A stretch of 64,000 bases of DNA from an uncultured Clostridia bacterium (GCA_937896665.1 CALBNS010000066.1:11126-75125); one strand, 5' to 3'; positions 26,320-35,889 are shown, counted from the stretch's first letter. A program made the numbers and translations. The notes: generated by a model from the letters alone, not told the origin.

Positions 26320-28344
26320 ATGCAAAAGACAATTCTTAAAAGAGCATCCGTTGTTGCATTTGGTTTACTGATACTCGTCATTGTGGGAGTGCTCATTGGG
26401 GGAGCGTCAGCACAAGCATACGAACAAAAAAAGGCCACAATTAGGTGGGATATCGTAAACATTCGTCAGCAGCCAACAACGAGTAGTTCAGTTGTTTCAA
26501 AACTTGCGTTGGGACATGAATTAATTATCACAGATGAGAAAGATACCTCAGATGGCTACATATGGTACTATGTAAAGTACACAGCTTCGGGTGTTCAGAA
26601 GCAGGGATGGGTTCGTTCAGACTGTATTATTATTCATTCTGTAGATAATGATTTTGAGGCTTATCTTGTCAGTCAGGGATTTCCGGAAACATATAAAACT
26701 AAATTAAGAGAATTACATAAATTATATCCGAACTGGGTATTTCAGGCTCAGCACACAAATCTGAATTGGGATGACGTAATCAAAGCGGAAAGTAAGCTGG
26801 GTATGAGTCTGATTAGCGGCAATAGTATTTCTTCATGGAAGTCCACGCAGAATGGGGCTTATAATTGGGATACCGGCAAATGGGTCGGACTAGATGGTGA
26901 CAGTTGGGTAGCTGCTTCGGAGGGAATTATTAAGTACTACATGGATCCAAGAAATTTCTTGGATGAGACTTATGTTTTTCAGTTTTTGGAGCAGAGCTAT
27001 AATTCCAATCTTCAGACAGTGCAAGGCATGCAGAATGTAACAAGAAATACATTTCTTGCAGGTACTTATCAAGAGAATGGAACCAAGAAATATATTGATA
27101 CATTAATGAAAGCAGCGGGGGAATCTGGTGTGAGTCCATACACGCTTGCTTCTATGATTATTGTGGAGCAGGGAGCGAATGGTACAGGAAAAAGTATTTC
27201 AGGCGTGGAGACCGGCTATGAAGGATATTATAACTTCTTTAATGTGGGTGCTTATGCAACCAGCAATATGACAGCAGTCCAGAGAGGTCTGTGGTTTGCA
27301 AAAGGCTCCGGTGTCGGTGCAACTAGTTATAATCGACCATGGAATAACGTCACAAACTCCATTATAGGTGGAGCCATACACTATGGTGAAGGTTATGTAA
27401 AGGTCGGACAAGATACCTTGTATTTGAAAAAATTCAATGTGCAGGGTAAGAATCCGTACACACATCAATATATGACGAATGTTATGGGGGCAGCCACAGA
27501 AGGACAACGTATGTCGAAGGCTTTTAATGAAGAAGCACGGAATGCGAATCTGGTATTTAAAATTCCTGTTTTTACAAATATGCCAACTTCAGCATGTGCG
27601 AAGCCGACCGGTGACGGAAGCCCGAACTATATGCTGAAATCATTGAGTGTGACAGGACAAAACCTGACACCAACATTTGATAAATACACGACAGAATATT
27701 CTTTGATTGTGCCAAATGATATTACAAGTGTGACAATTGCGGCTACAGCACTTGATAGTAATGCGTCTATCACAGGAACAGGAAAAGTAAATTTGAAAGT
27801 AGGTTCTAATAAGTCATCTATTGTAGTGAAAGCAGGAAATGGAACTACGAGAACCTACACGATTAATATTATCAGGGAAGAACCTCTAGAGCCGGAGAAA
27901 CCAGATATTAAAGTGCCGGTGCTGAACAGTTCTGTATATACATTGAATACGTCGCAAGCTACGGTTGCCGGCATAAAAGTATTTCCGGTCAATGCCTCTA
28001 CGTTTGCCAAGAACCTTAAAGTGGAAAACGGAAGTGTGAAAATTACGGATGCTAATGGAAATACATATAGTGGTAATGTGGGAACCGGTCATCAGGTCAG
28101 AGTTTACGATACAGCAGGTAAATTGAATAAAACGTATACGGTGGTACTTTATGGAGATACGAATGGGGATGGCAAAGTGAATTCATTGGATTTGCTGCGA
28201 GTTCAAAAGCATATTATCAAGGTAAACCAGCTTTCAGGAATATATGGCAGTGCAGCAGATACAAGTAAAGATGGTAAGATTAATTCGCTAGATTTGTTGC
28301 AGGTGCAGAAACAGATTATAGGGGCAGGCAGTATTAAACAATAG
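26320..28344 (+). CDS. Secreted glucosaminidase with SH3, cadherin-like and dockerin domains
   Basis: 674-residue exported peptidoglycan hydrolase. In order: signal peptide (~1-33), an SH3-like wall-binding domain (~38-105, VNIRQQPTTSSSVVSKL), a LytD/GH73-type N-acetylglucosaminidase (~118-420) with the likely catalytic Glu in LASMIIVEQG, and a cadherin-like beta-sandwich (~440-515). A region of unknown type follows, then a type I dockerin (~612-670) with two Ca-binding repeats, DTNGDGKVNSLDLL and DTSKDGKINSLDLL. It is followed 13 bases later by a cohesin gene, which makes a tethered hydrolase very likely. Confidence 0.92.
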   Translation: MQKTILKRASVVAFGLLILVIVGVLIGGASAQAYEQKKATIRWDIVNIRQQPTTSSSVVSKLALGHELIITDEKDTSDGYIWYYVKYTASGVQKQGWVRSDCIIIHSVDNDFEAYLVSQGFPETYKTKLRELHKLYPNWVFQAQHTNLNWDDVIKAESKLGMSLISGNSISSWKSTQNGAYNWDTGKWVGLDGDSWVAASEGIIKYYMDPRNFLDETYVFQFLEQSYNSNLQTVQGMQNVTRNTFLAGTYQENGTKKYIDTLMKAAGESGVSPYTLASMIIVEQGANGTGKSISGVETGYEGYYNFFNVGAYATSNMTAVQRGLWFAKGSGVGATSYNRPWNNVTNSIIGGAIHYGEGYVKVGQDTLYLKKFNVQGKNPYTHQYMTNVMGAATEGQRMSKAFNEEARNANLVFKIPVFTNMPTSACAKPTGDGSPNYMLKSLSVTGQNLTPTFDKYTTEYSLIVPNDITSVTIAATALDSNASITGTGKVNLKVGSNKSSIVVKAGNGTTRTYTINIIREEPLEPEKPDIKVPVLNSSVYTLNTSQATVAGIKVFPVNASTFAKNLKVENGSVKITDANGNTYSGNVGTGHQVRVYDTAGKLNKTYTVVLYGDTNGDGKVNSLDLLRVQKHIIKVNQLSGIYGSAADTSKDGKINSLDLLQVQKQIIGAGSIKQ

Positions 28345-28357
28345 GGGAGAAAAAGTA

Positions 28358-29866
28358 ATGAAAATAAAATATAGAATAAGGGAGCTTATGGTAAGTATAT
28401 GCCTGTTACTCTCTGTATTTGGGATGACTTCGCAGGCAGCTTCAGGGAGCGTAAGTGTATCCGGAACCTCCGGTAATGTGGGGAGTACAGTAAGTGTAAC
28501 AGTGACAATTAAGTGTTCCGAGGGTCCGATTGGCTCTGCTGAGGCTACGGTTAGTTATGATCCATCAGCTCTGCAGTATGTTAGCAGTTCTAGTGGTTCA
28601 TATGGTAGCGCTGGCAGTGTAACATATGCAAGCTGGGGTGACGGAAGCACTTCTTCGTTGAGTTTTTCTATTAAATTTAAAATTTTAAAGGAGGGATCGC
28701 ACAAAGTTTCCGTGACTAGTGCGGATGGTTATACATATGATGAACAGCAGTTGTCATTATCATCGGGTTCAGCAACTGTTACAGGGAAAGTTGTCGAATC
28801 GAATGAAACGCCGGCTAACCCGGGAAGTAACGGAAATCAAAACAACCCAACACCAGAGCAACCGTCAAAAAGCAATAATAATAAGCTGAATTCTTTGAAG
28901 GTTTATCCGGGAAGTCTGTCACCAGCCTTTTCTGCCGGGACGAAGCAGTATACGGTTAAAGTCGGAGAGGATGTCACTGAAGTGACAATATCAGCAGTCG
29001 CACAGGATAGTAAGGCAAATGTGTCTGTATCCGGGGGAAAGAATCTTCAGGTGGGTTCCAATCAGGCGAAGGTAGTTGTTACAGCAGAAAATGGTGGAGT
29101 GCGCAGTTATAATATTACAATTGTACGTGGCGAAAATACGCAGGAACCAGATGATGAAAAAAATGACGAAAAGGTTGATGAAACGCCACAAGAAATAACG
29201 GCAACCATTGACGGCACAAAGTATGTTGTGAACGAGGTATTTGCAGAGGAAGAAATTCCGGCAGGATTCACGAGAAAAAATGTCAGTTACTCAGGAAAAG
29301 ATTGCGCGGCAGTATCTCATGAAAAGGGGAAGTTAACCCTTATGAATCTGACGGATGAAAACGGCAAATCTGAGTTTTTTATCTATGACAGTGAAAAGCA
29401 ACGGTTTTATCCATTTTTGCAAATGCAGATTTCAGAGGTCCGGTACATCATTCCTCTGCCGCTTACGTTGGCGGAACAGACATTGTCTAACGTTAAAAAT
29501 AGTACATTAACACTTCAAGAAAAAGAGTTTGACGTATGGCAGGAAGAGAATGGGGAATTCTATATTTTGAATGCCATGAGTAATGAAGGAACTGTTGGTC
29601 TGTATCGGTATGACATCGTGGATGCAACGTGTCAGAGGTATGTAGAAGCGAAGCTGGAAGTAGCAGATACGGAGACCGAAGCAATGGATTCGTTTATAGA
29701 CAGATATAGGATATATATCATAGCAGGACTTGGCGTGTTAGTTGTTTTACTTACCTTATCAACGGTATGTCTTGCTGTTAAGAAGAAACCAGTGCATCAT
29801 GCAAGAAGAAATAAGCATAGAAGGCGTAGAAAAAAAAGAAATACAGAAGGGAACGAACTAGAATAG
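28358..29866 (+). CDS. Membrane-anchored cohesin protein with basic cytoplasmic tail
   Basis: 502-residue surface protein. Signal peptide (~1-27), a cohesin domain (~30-145: VSVSGTSGNVGSTVSVTV ... GSAEATVSYDPSALQYV), an Asn/Pro linker, a cadherin-like beta-sandwich (~177-258), an uncharacterised domain (~280-437) shared with the 32746 product, one membrane helix (~455-478), and a short tail full of Arg and Lys. It should display a cohesin outside the cell and bind the dockerin of the upstream hydrolase. No sortase motif is present. Confidence 0.9.
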   Translation: MKIKYRIRELMVSICLLLSVFGMTSQAASGSVSVSGTSGNVGSTVSVTVTIKCSEGPIGSAEATVSYDPSALQYVSSSSGSYGSAGSVTYASWGDGSTSSLSFSIKFKILKEGSHKVSVTSADGYTYDEQQLSLSSGSATVTGKVVESNETPANPGSNGNQNNPTPEQPSKSNNNKLNSLKVYPGSLSPAFSAGTKQYTVKVGEDVTEVTISAVAQDSKANVSVSGGKNLQVGSNQAKVVVTAENGGVRSYNITIVRGENTQEPDDEKNDEKVDETPQEITATIDGTKYVVNEVFAEEEIPAGFTRKNVSYSGKDCAAVSHEKGKLTLMNLTDENGKSEFFIYDSEKQRFYPFLQMQISEVRYIIPLPLTLAEQTLSNVKNSTLTLQEKEFDVWQEENGEFYILNAMSNEGTVGLYRYDIVDATCQRYVEAKLEVADTETEAMDSFIDRYRIYIIAGLGVLVVLLTLSTVCLAVKKKPVHHARRNKHRRRRKKRNTEGNELE

Positions 29867-29875
29867 TAGTATCGC

Positions 29876-29904
29876 TTGAAGCGTAAAATAATATAGTGTA
29901 TGAT
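29876..29904 (+). promoter_or_regulatory. Promoter of the first LCP gene
   Basis: TTGAAG at 29876-29881, 17-bp spacer, TATGAT at 29899-29904, about 38 bases before the LCP start codon. Confidence 0.6.
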
Positions 29905-29942
29905 GTAGATACAATGCTTAAGATAAACAAAGAGGGATTGAT

Positions 29943-31454
29943 ATGAGAAAAAAAAGACGCAGAAGGAGACAGAAAAAAGGAAATTGGTTTACTAGACTTA
30001 GTATGAAGAAACGTGTTGCTATATGTGTGGCAGGTGTATTACTTTTGTTGATCGCAGCAGTGGTTATTTTTGTTGCATCGAAATTTGCAAAGATGAATAC
30101 GGAAACAATTGAGCCGGATGATATTATAATCAATGATTTGCCGGATGAGGTAGGTAAAGGTTATACAAATGTTGCATTGTTTGGTGGTGATTCCAGAACA
30201 GGTCAGTTAGGAAAAGGTGCCCGGACGGATGCTATTATAGTTGTGAGCCTGAATAATGCTACAAAAGAAGTAAAGATGGTTTCCATATATAGAGACACAC
30301 TGCTTGATACAGCAAATGGGAAAATACAGAAGTGTAATGCAGCTCATAGTGCAGGTGGTCCACAGCAGGCAATCAATATGCTGAATATGAATCTGGATTT
30401 GGATATTCAGAAATATGTCACTGTAGATTTCAAGGCAGTATCAGACGTAGTGGATTTGGTCGGCGGAATTGAAGTGGATGTGTCTGAAGCTGAGATGAAA
30501 GCGACGAATCTGTATATTCCTGAGACAGCAAGAGTTGCGGGAAAGAAGGCAAATTATATATCGCATCCAGGTTTGCAGACATTAGATGGCGTGCAGGCAA
30601 CCACTTATGCCAGAATTCGAAAGGGAGTTGGAGACGACTACCAGAGAACAGTAAGACAGCGTCTGGTAATAGAGAAGGTTGCACAAAAAGTAATGAAATC
30701 GGATTTGAAAACACTCAACAGTATCATTGACAAGGTATTCCCGGCGATTTCTACGAATTTTACAATGGCAGAAATTTTGTCATATGCAAAAGATATTACT
30801 AAATATAAGATTGGTGAGTCTCAGGGATTTCCAAAAGAAAAGACAAGCGCGACAATTCCGGGCAAGGGAAGTTGTGTGATTCCGGTAACATTAAAATCCA
30901 ATGTACAGGCATTGCACGAGTTCTTATATGGGACAGTCGACTATCAGCCTTCTGCGAAAGTAAATAGCATCAGTAGTCAGATTCAGAGCCTTGTCGGAGA
31001 ACGTAAGCCGGATGGTGATGTACCATATACAGAGAAACCGAACAGTGGAAATGGGAACAGCGGAACGAACACCAATACACCAACCCCACCAACTGTGGAT
31101 AATCCAAATAAAGAGAAACCAAACAGTGGAAACACACCAGGAACGGGAGAAGGTGGCGGAAATACACCGGGAACCGGGGGGAGTAGCGGAAGTATACCGG
31201 GAAGCGGAGAAGGTGGAGGAAGTACATCAGGAACCGGAGAAGGCGGCGGAAACACACCGGGAACGGGAGAAAGCGGCGGAAATGCACCAGGAACCGGAGA
31301 AGGCGGCGGAAGCATACCAGGAACCGGAGAAGGCGGCGGAAACACACCGGGAACGGGAGAAGGTGGCGGAAACACACCAGGAACCGGAGAAAGTGGCGGA
31401 AGTACACCGGGGACCGAAGAAGGTGGTGGAGCCACATCTGAGCCTGGAGAATAA
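29943..31454 (+). CDS. LytR-CpsA-Psr (LCP) family ligase with a Gly-rich repeat tail
   Basis: 503-residue membrane-anchored phosphotransferase, predicted to attach polyprenyl-linked glycans to peptidoglycan outside the cell. A basic N-terminus (KKRRRRRQKK) and one helix (~28-50) precede the LCP domain (~65-320), whose pyrophosphate-binding residues appear in FGGDSRTGQ, RTDAI, SIYRDT and YARIRKG. From ~345 the protein is a low-complexity tail; residues 397-496 are ten 10-residue repeats of the NTPGTGEGGG type, flexible and probably wall-spanning. With the LCP at 31552 it could anchor the polymer made by the upstream locus. Confidence 0.93.
   Translation: MRKKRRRRRQKKGNWFTRLSMKKRVAICVAGVLLLLIAAVVIFVASKFAKMNTETIEPDDIIINDLPDEVGKGYTNVALFGGDSRTGQLGKGARTDAIIVVSLNNATKEVKMVSIYRDTLLDTANGKIQKCNAAHSAGGPQQAINMLNMNLDLDIQKYVTVDFKAVSDVVDLVGGIEVDVSEAEMKATNLYIPETARVAGKKANYISHPGLQTLDGVQATTYARIRKGVGDDYQRTVRQRLVIEKVAQKVMKSDLKTLNSIIDKVFPAISTNFTMAEILSYAKDITKYKIGESQGFPKEKTSATIPGKGSCVIPVTLKSNVQALHEFLYGTVDYQPSAKVNSISSQIQSLVGERKPDGDVPYTEKPNSGNGNSGTNTNTPTPPTVDNPNKEKPNSGNTPGTGEGGGNTPGTGGSSGSIPGSGEGGGSTSGTGEGGGNTPGTGESGGNAPGTGEGGGSIPGTGEGGGNTPGTGEGGGNTPGTGESGGSTPGTEEGGGATSEPGE
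31131..31430 (+). repeat. In-frame minisatellite, ten 30-bp units
   Basis: Exactly 300 bases divide into ten 30-bp units of the type AACACACCAGGAACCGGAGA plus AGGCGGCGGA, encoding NTPGTGEGGG variants (NTPGTGGSSG, SIPGSGEGGG, STSGTGEGGG and others). Unit differences are point changes. Because 30 is a multiple of three, gain or loss of units changes tail length without a frameshift. Confidence 0.95.
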
Positions 31455-31463
31455 TTATAGCAT

Positions 31464-31493
31464 AATCGGAGTGAGGATAACTTACTCCGATTT
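31464..31493 (+). terminator. Strong hairpin between the two LCP genes, weak T tract
   Basis: A 12-bp stem AATCGGAGTGAG/CTTACTCCGATT with one G-T pair and the loop GATAA, followed only by a short T run and then TTGACG. It may be a weak terminator, an mRNA stabiliser or a processing site. Confidence 0.45.
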
Positions 31494-31551
31494 GACGTTA
31501 GACGTATTATATTAATAATTTCTTAACAAACGAAAAAAGGGGAATCGTTAA

Positions 31552-32637
31552 ATGGCAGAAAGAGGGAGAAGGCTGAAAGAAGCCAAAGCTGCCCGGGCAG
31601 AAAAGAAACGTAGAGCAAGAAAGAGAAAAAGGGCAGTATTTTTGATAGTAGAGATTTTGATTTTGACTATCCTGTTGGGGGCATGGTATGTTGTAAAAAA
31701 ATATGACAGGTTTCAGATTAATACATTTGCAGAACATGAAATATCGATTAATGAAGGTGTAGAACAAGAAGGATATACAACGATTGCACTATTTGGAGGA
31801 GATTCAAGGGAAGGACTCTTAGAAGCGGGAACTCATGCAGATACTATTATGGTTGCTGCGATTAATAATCAGACGAAGGAAGTGAAAATCGTTTCTTTGT
31901 ATCGTGATACCTTAATGGAACAGTGCGACGGGAAATTGAAGAAAGCGAATAATGCATATTTCCAAGGTGGTCCGAAGGATGCTATTAATATGTTAAACAA
32001 AAATCTGGATTTAGATATTTCTGACTATGTGACAGTTGATTTTAAAGCGTTGGCAGATGTGATTGATTTGTTAGGAGGTATTGAGGTTGATGTCAATGCA
32101 GCCGAGGCGCAGGAGGCGAATAATTTCATTCAGGAGACTGCATCAGTTGTAGGAAAAAATGCAAAATCTTTGAAAGAGGGTGTGCAGACTTTGGATGGTG
32201 TGCAGGCTGTTACTTATGCCCGTATTAGAAAAAATGTGGGTGGAGATTACCAGAGGACAGAAAGACAGCGCTTGGTAATTCAAAAGGTCGTAGAAAAAGT
32301 AAAGCAGAGTGATTTAGTTACAATTAATAATATCATTAATCAGACATTTTCACAGGTATCTACTAGTTTTTCACTGAAAGAGTTGCTTGGAATGGCTGTA
32401 AATGCGTTTCAATATCAACTAGGTGAAACAAGTGGATTTCCATTTGAATCAACAGATGGACGCGTTGAGGGAGTAGGAAGTATTGTTGTTCCGCTTGGTA
32501 TGAAAGAAAATGTGGTAGAGTTACATGAGTTTTTGTATAAGGGAGAAACCTATTCTGTCTCGCAGACTGTGGAGAATATTAGCATAAAGATTGAGAATGC
32601 TACAGGTTATTCCCGTGCAGATTATCAGGAAGAATGA
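31552..32637 (+). CDS. LytR-CpsA-Psr (LCP) family ligase, second copy
   Basis: 361-residue membrane-anchored protein closely related to the 29943 product but without the repeat tail. A very basic N-terminus (RRLKEAKAARAEKKRRARKR), one helix (~28-47), then the LCP domain with FGGDSREGL, ADTIMV, SLYRDTLM, NMLNKNLDLDI and YARIRKNVGGDYQRT. The two copies probably arose by duplication and may act on different polymers or acceptors. Confidence 0.93.
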   Translation: MAERGRRLKEAKAARAEKKRRARKRKRAVFLIVEILILTILLGAWYVVKKYDRFQINTFAEHEISINEGVEQEGYTTIALFGGDSREGLLEAGTHADTIMVAAINNQTKEVKIVSLYRDTLMEQCDGKLKKANNAYFQGGPKDAINMLNKNLDLDISDYVTVDFKALADVIDLLGGIEVDVNAAEAQEANNFIQETASVVGKNAKSLKEGVQTLDGVQAVTYARIRKNVGGDYQRTERQRLVIQKVVEKVKQSDLVTINNIINQTFSQVSTSFSLKELLGMAVNAFQYQLGETSGFPFESTDGRVEGVGSIVVPLGMKENVVELHEFLYKGETYSVSQTVENISIKIENATGYSRADYQEE

Positions 32638-32745
32638 CATCAAATGGCTAGACATTTTGGAAAAAACAGTGTAAGATATTAAAGAATGTCATGAAACATT
32701 TTAAAGAAGATTTAAAATACAAAAGTAAAGGAAGAGGAAAGACAC

Positions 32746-34203
32746 ATGAAGATTATGAAAAAATTGGCTATGATTTTATTGTCTGTATGTTTGGCAGTAC
32801 CATGTTTTGCACCGTCGGTATATGCGGCAAATGGAGTGATACAATTTACAGACCATACTTCAGCAACTGCAGGTGAAGAATTAGAAGTGACCTGCGCGAT
32901 TAAGGATGTAACTGGGAAAATCAGTGACATCGAGATTAATATGACTTATGATGGCAGCATATTGAAATTTAAAAGCGGAGAAGGTGTGACAGAAACAGCA
33001 TCTGGTTCGATTACCTTTAAGAAAACAGATATCAGCAGCTTTCCTTATAGAGTGAAAATTAAATTTGATGTACTCAAAAAAGGAAGTACAAAGCTTGAAG
33101 TCGCTAGTTATTCGGCAAAGATGGCTGATGGCAGCACATTGACATGTGACAAGGGTTCTTCTTCCATCAATGTTACGAGTGGTGAGGATGTGGCTACAGT
33201 ACCGGAAACTCCAGAAACACCTTCTGCGTCTACAACAGTAGAAGTAAATGGACAGACATATGAACTATCAAGTGAATTCCCAGAATCAGAGATTCCGGAA
33301 GGTTTTGCGGTGGCAACTTTAAATTATGCAGGCGCAGACTACAAAGTAGTTCAGCATGAAGCGTATGGCATGTATCTCGGCTACTTGGTGAATGCACAGC
33401 GAGAAGGAAAGTTCTTTGTATATAATGACTCGGATGCAACATTCTCTCCGTTTGCACAGGTACAGATTTCGGACACATCCTCTTTAATTCTGCTGGCAGA
33501 TATCAATGATGTTGTAGTTCCGTCAGGGTACCAGGTTACAACGATTACGTTTAATGGACAGGAATTTCCTGCATGGCAGAGTGTAAAATATGTTGAGTAC
33601 TGTTTGTTATATGCTGTAAATAATCGGGGAGACAGGGCGCTGTACCAGTTCGATTCTGTTGAGGGCACATATCAAAGATTTGAGGTAGAAGAACCGTCGA
33701 CAGAAGGTGATACAGAAAAAGACAGCAGTACAGGGTTTGCAAAACTGCGTGATTTCTTAGGGAAACATTTTGATTATGTGATTCTTGGAACAGGTTTAGT
33801 ATTTCTTTTCTTTTTGTTACTTGTTATTGTATTATCTGTAAAATTATATAATCGTAATGCTGAGTTAGATGAGTTATATGACGAGTATGATATCGATCCG
33901 GAGGATGAGGAACCAGAAACAAAAGAAAAAAAAGTATCTGAGAGGAAGATTGAGAGAAAAGATGAATTAGATGATTTTGAAGATTATGATGAAATCGAAT
34001 TAGATAATCAGACTGCAGAAGCGGTATTGGAACAAGAACCAGAAGATCAGAATGAAGTGTTTGAACAAGAAACAGAAGTTCCTGAAGAGATTGAATTAGA
34101 AGAAGAATTTTATGCAAGTTTTGATGAAGAACTTGCAGACAAATCACAGGAAAGTTCATCATATGAAGATTTTGATTTGGATTTTATTGATTTAGATGAC
34201 TAA
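32746..34203 (+). CDS. Membrane-anchored cohesin-like protein with long acidic cytoplasmic tail
   Basis: 485 residues: signal peptide (~1-27), a cohesin-like domain (~29-147: FTDHTSATAGEELEVTC ... DIEINMTYDGSILKF), the same uncharacterised domain as in the 28358 product (~163-312), one helix (~344-367), then about 118 residues extremely rich in Asp and Glu. Aligned phrases between the paralogues include EIPEGF/EIPAGF, SPFAQVQIS/YPFLQMQIS and EFPAWQ/EFDVWQ. It lacks the cadherin-like module. The opposite charge of its tail compared with its paralogue suggests different cytoplasmic partners. Confidence 0.85.
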   Translation: MKIMKKLAMILLSVCLAVPCFAPSVYAANGVIQFTDHTSATAGEELEVTCAIKDVTGKISDIEINMTYDGSILKFKSGEGVTETASGSITFKKTDISSFPYRVKIKFDVLKKGSTKLEVASYSAKMADGSTLTCDKGSSSINVTSGEDVATVPETPETPSASTTVEVNGQTYELSSEFPESEIPEGFAVATLNYAGADYKVVQHEAYGMYLGYLVNAQREGKFFVYNDSDATFSPFAQVQISDTSSLILLADINDVVVPSGYQVTTITFNGQEFPAWQSVKYVEYCLLYAVNNRGDRALYQFDSVEGTYQRFEVEEPSTEGDTEKDSSTGFAKLRDFLGKHFDYVILGTGLVFLFFLLLVIVLSVKLYNRNAELDELYDEYDIDPEDEEPETKEKKVSERKIERKDELDDFEDYDEIELDNQTAEAVLEQEPEDQNEVFEQETEVPEEIELEEEFYASFDEELADKSQESSSYEDFDLDFIDLDD

Positions 34204-34206
34204 ATG

Positions 34207-34245
34207 ACAGGGAGATGCGTAAAGTATCTCCCTGTTGGTATTTTA
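34207..34245 (+). terminator. Hairpin terminator after the second cohesin gene
   Basis: Perfect 10-bp stem ACAGGGAGAT/ATCTCCCTGT with a 9-base loop; the T tract is interrupted (TGGTATTTTAC). Confidence 0.65.
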
Positions 34246-34326
34246 CAATTTTTTCAATATTAGAACACAATTTTATCACAAATACTTGATAGACTACTCG
34301 CATAGAGAAAGAAAGGGGACAGTTAT

Positions 34327-35889
34327 ATGGATCAAGAATATAGTAATTATAATATCGATGGAGAAGACGAAAAGGTTCAGAGTTTTTCAGTAGGCGAAGA
34401 GTTGAAACAGGCTGAAGGACCAGGAGAGTCAGAAGGGAATGAAAAGGTGTCAGACATAGAAAGTCCGGAATCGGTGGAGATTGTAGAAGAAGTGGAACAG
34501 GTGAAAGAGGTACAAGAACCAGTCAGGGAAGCACAGAAAGCTCCGACAGGTAGCTTCGGACAGACAACGGGAACACAAGGCTGGACATACACAGCACAGG
34601 AAACGAAAAAGACATGGGACAATGTTCCGACGTATCATGTAAATTCATCTGCACAATCTAATTTGAATGGAGAATCAGGTTCATCTGGCAAAGGACCTGA
34701 AAAAAAGAAAAGGAAAGCCAACACAGGATCCAAATGGGTCACCTGCATATGCATGGCATTAGTGTTCGGAATTCTGGCAAGTGTGACATTTCAGGCGGGC
34801 AACTTTGTGTTAGGAAAAGTATTTAAGACAGGACAGAATGAACAGAAGATAGCAACAACGCAGACAACACAGATTACCAATACGAATCAAAATAAACAAG
34901 AGACTGTTTCTAGTATAGCGGATATCGCAGAAAATGTTATGCCATCAGTTGTATCAATTACAAATCTAAGTGTGCAGCAGATTCAGAACTTCTTCTGGGG
35001 TGTGCAAGAGGTTCCGCAGCAGAGCAGTGGCTCAGGGATTATTATCGGTCAGAGCAGTGACGAACTGTTGATTGTCACGAATAATCATGTTATCGAAAAA
35101 AGTACGACATTGACAGTGTCTTTTATTGACGGTGAAAGTTCAGAAGCATTGATAAAGGGAAGCGATGCAAATAAAGATATTGCAGTTGTAGCAGTTCCTA
35201 TGGAAAAGATTTCACAGTCAACCCAGGATGCAATTAAAGTGGCAGTTTTAGGCGATTCTACAACAATTCGTGTAGGTGAAGAAACAATTGCAATTGGTAA
35301 TGCATTGGGTTATGGACAGTCTGTAACCAACGGAATTGTCAGCGCGCTGAATAGAGAAATGGAAGATATTGCTGTGAGTCTGATTCAGACAAATGCGGCA
35401 ATTAACCCTGGTAATAGTGGTGGTGCACTCCTAAATGCGAAAGGCGAAGTGATTGGTATTAACACAGCTAAGATTGCAGATAGTTCGGTAGAAGGTATGG
35501 GATATGCAATACCGATTTCTGAGGTAAGTGAATTGATTGACACATTAATGAACCGTGAAATCAGAACAGAAGTGCCGGAGAGTGAACGAGGATATCTCGG
35601 CATTACAGGTAAAGATTTTACAGCAAATGTTGCCGCTTTCCATAATCTCTCGGAAGGTGTTTTTGTGGAAGAAGTCAGCGAAGGCAGCGGAGCTGAAAGT
35701 GCAGGTCTCAAAAGGGGAAATATCATCACTAAGATTGATGGGATAACAGTAGGAAGCATGGCGGATTTGCAGGAACAACTGAAGTACTACAGAGCAGGAG
35801 AGACAGTTACAATTACAATTCAAAAAGTAAATGAAGATGGACAGTATGTGGAAAAGAATGTAGAGATTCAGCTGGGAAAAAGGCAGTAA
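34327..35889 (+). CDS. HtrA/DegP-type membrane-anchored serine protease with PDZ domain
   Basis: 520 residues. A long acidic cytoplasmic N-terminus (~1-125) precedes a basic patch and one helix (~137-160). The trypsin-like domain (~195-410) has the triad His ~253 (TNNHVIEK), Asp ~283 (NKDIAVV) and Ser ~362 (NPGNSGGALL). A single PDZ domain (~420-515) follows. Such proteins degrade or refold misfolded exported proteins. Its position next to large surface proteins suggests quality control for them. The acidic N-terminal region is longer than in Bacillus HtrA. Confidence 0.95.
   Translation: MDQEYSNYNIDGEDEKVQSFSVGEELKQAEGPGESEGNEKVSDIESPESVEIVEEVEQVKEVQEPVREAQKAPTGSFGQTTGTQGWTYTAQETKKTWDNVPTYHVNSSAQSNLNGESGSSGKGPEKKKRKANTGSKWVTCICMALVFGILASVTFQAGNFVLGKVFKTGQNEQKIATTQTTQITNTNQNKQETVSSIADIAENVMPSVVSITNLSVQQIQNFFWGVQEVPQQSSGSGIIIGQSSDELLIVTNNHVIEKSTTLTVSFIDGESSEALIKGSDANKDIAVVAVPMEKISQSTQDAIKVAVLGDSTTIRVGEETIAIGNALGYGQSVTNGIVSALNREMEDIAVSLIQTNAAINPGNSGGALLNAKGEVIGINTAKIADSSVEGMGYAIPISEVSELIDTLMNREIRTEVPESERGYLGITGKDFTANVAAFHNLSEGVFVEEVSEGSGAESAGLKRGNIITKIDGITVGSMADLQEQLKYYRAGETVTITIQKVNEDGQYVEKNVEIQLGKRQ

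Noticed and set aside
30970..31437. Long - strand frames opposite the LCP repeat tail
   Set aside because: They are Pro- or Arg-rich mirror images of the minisatellite without starts or ribosome sites of their own.
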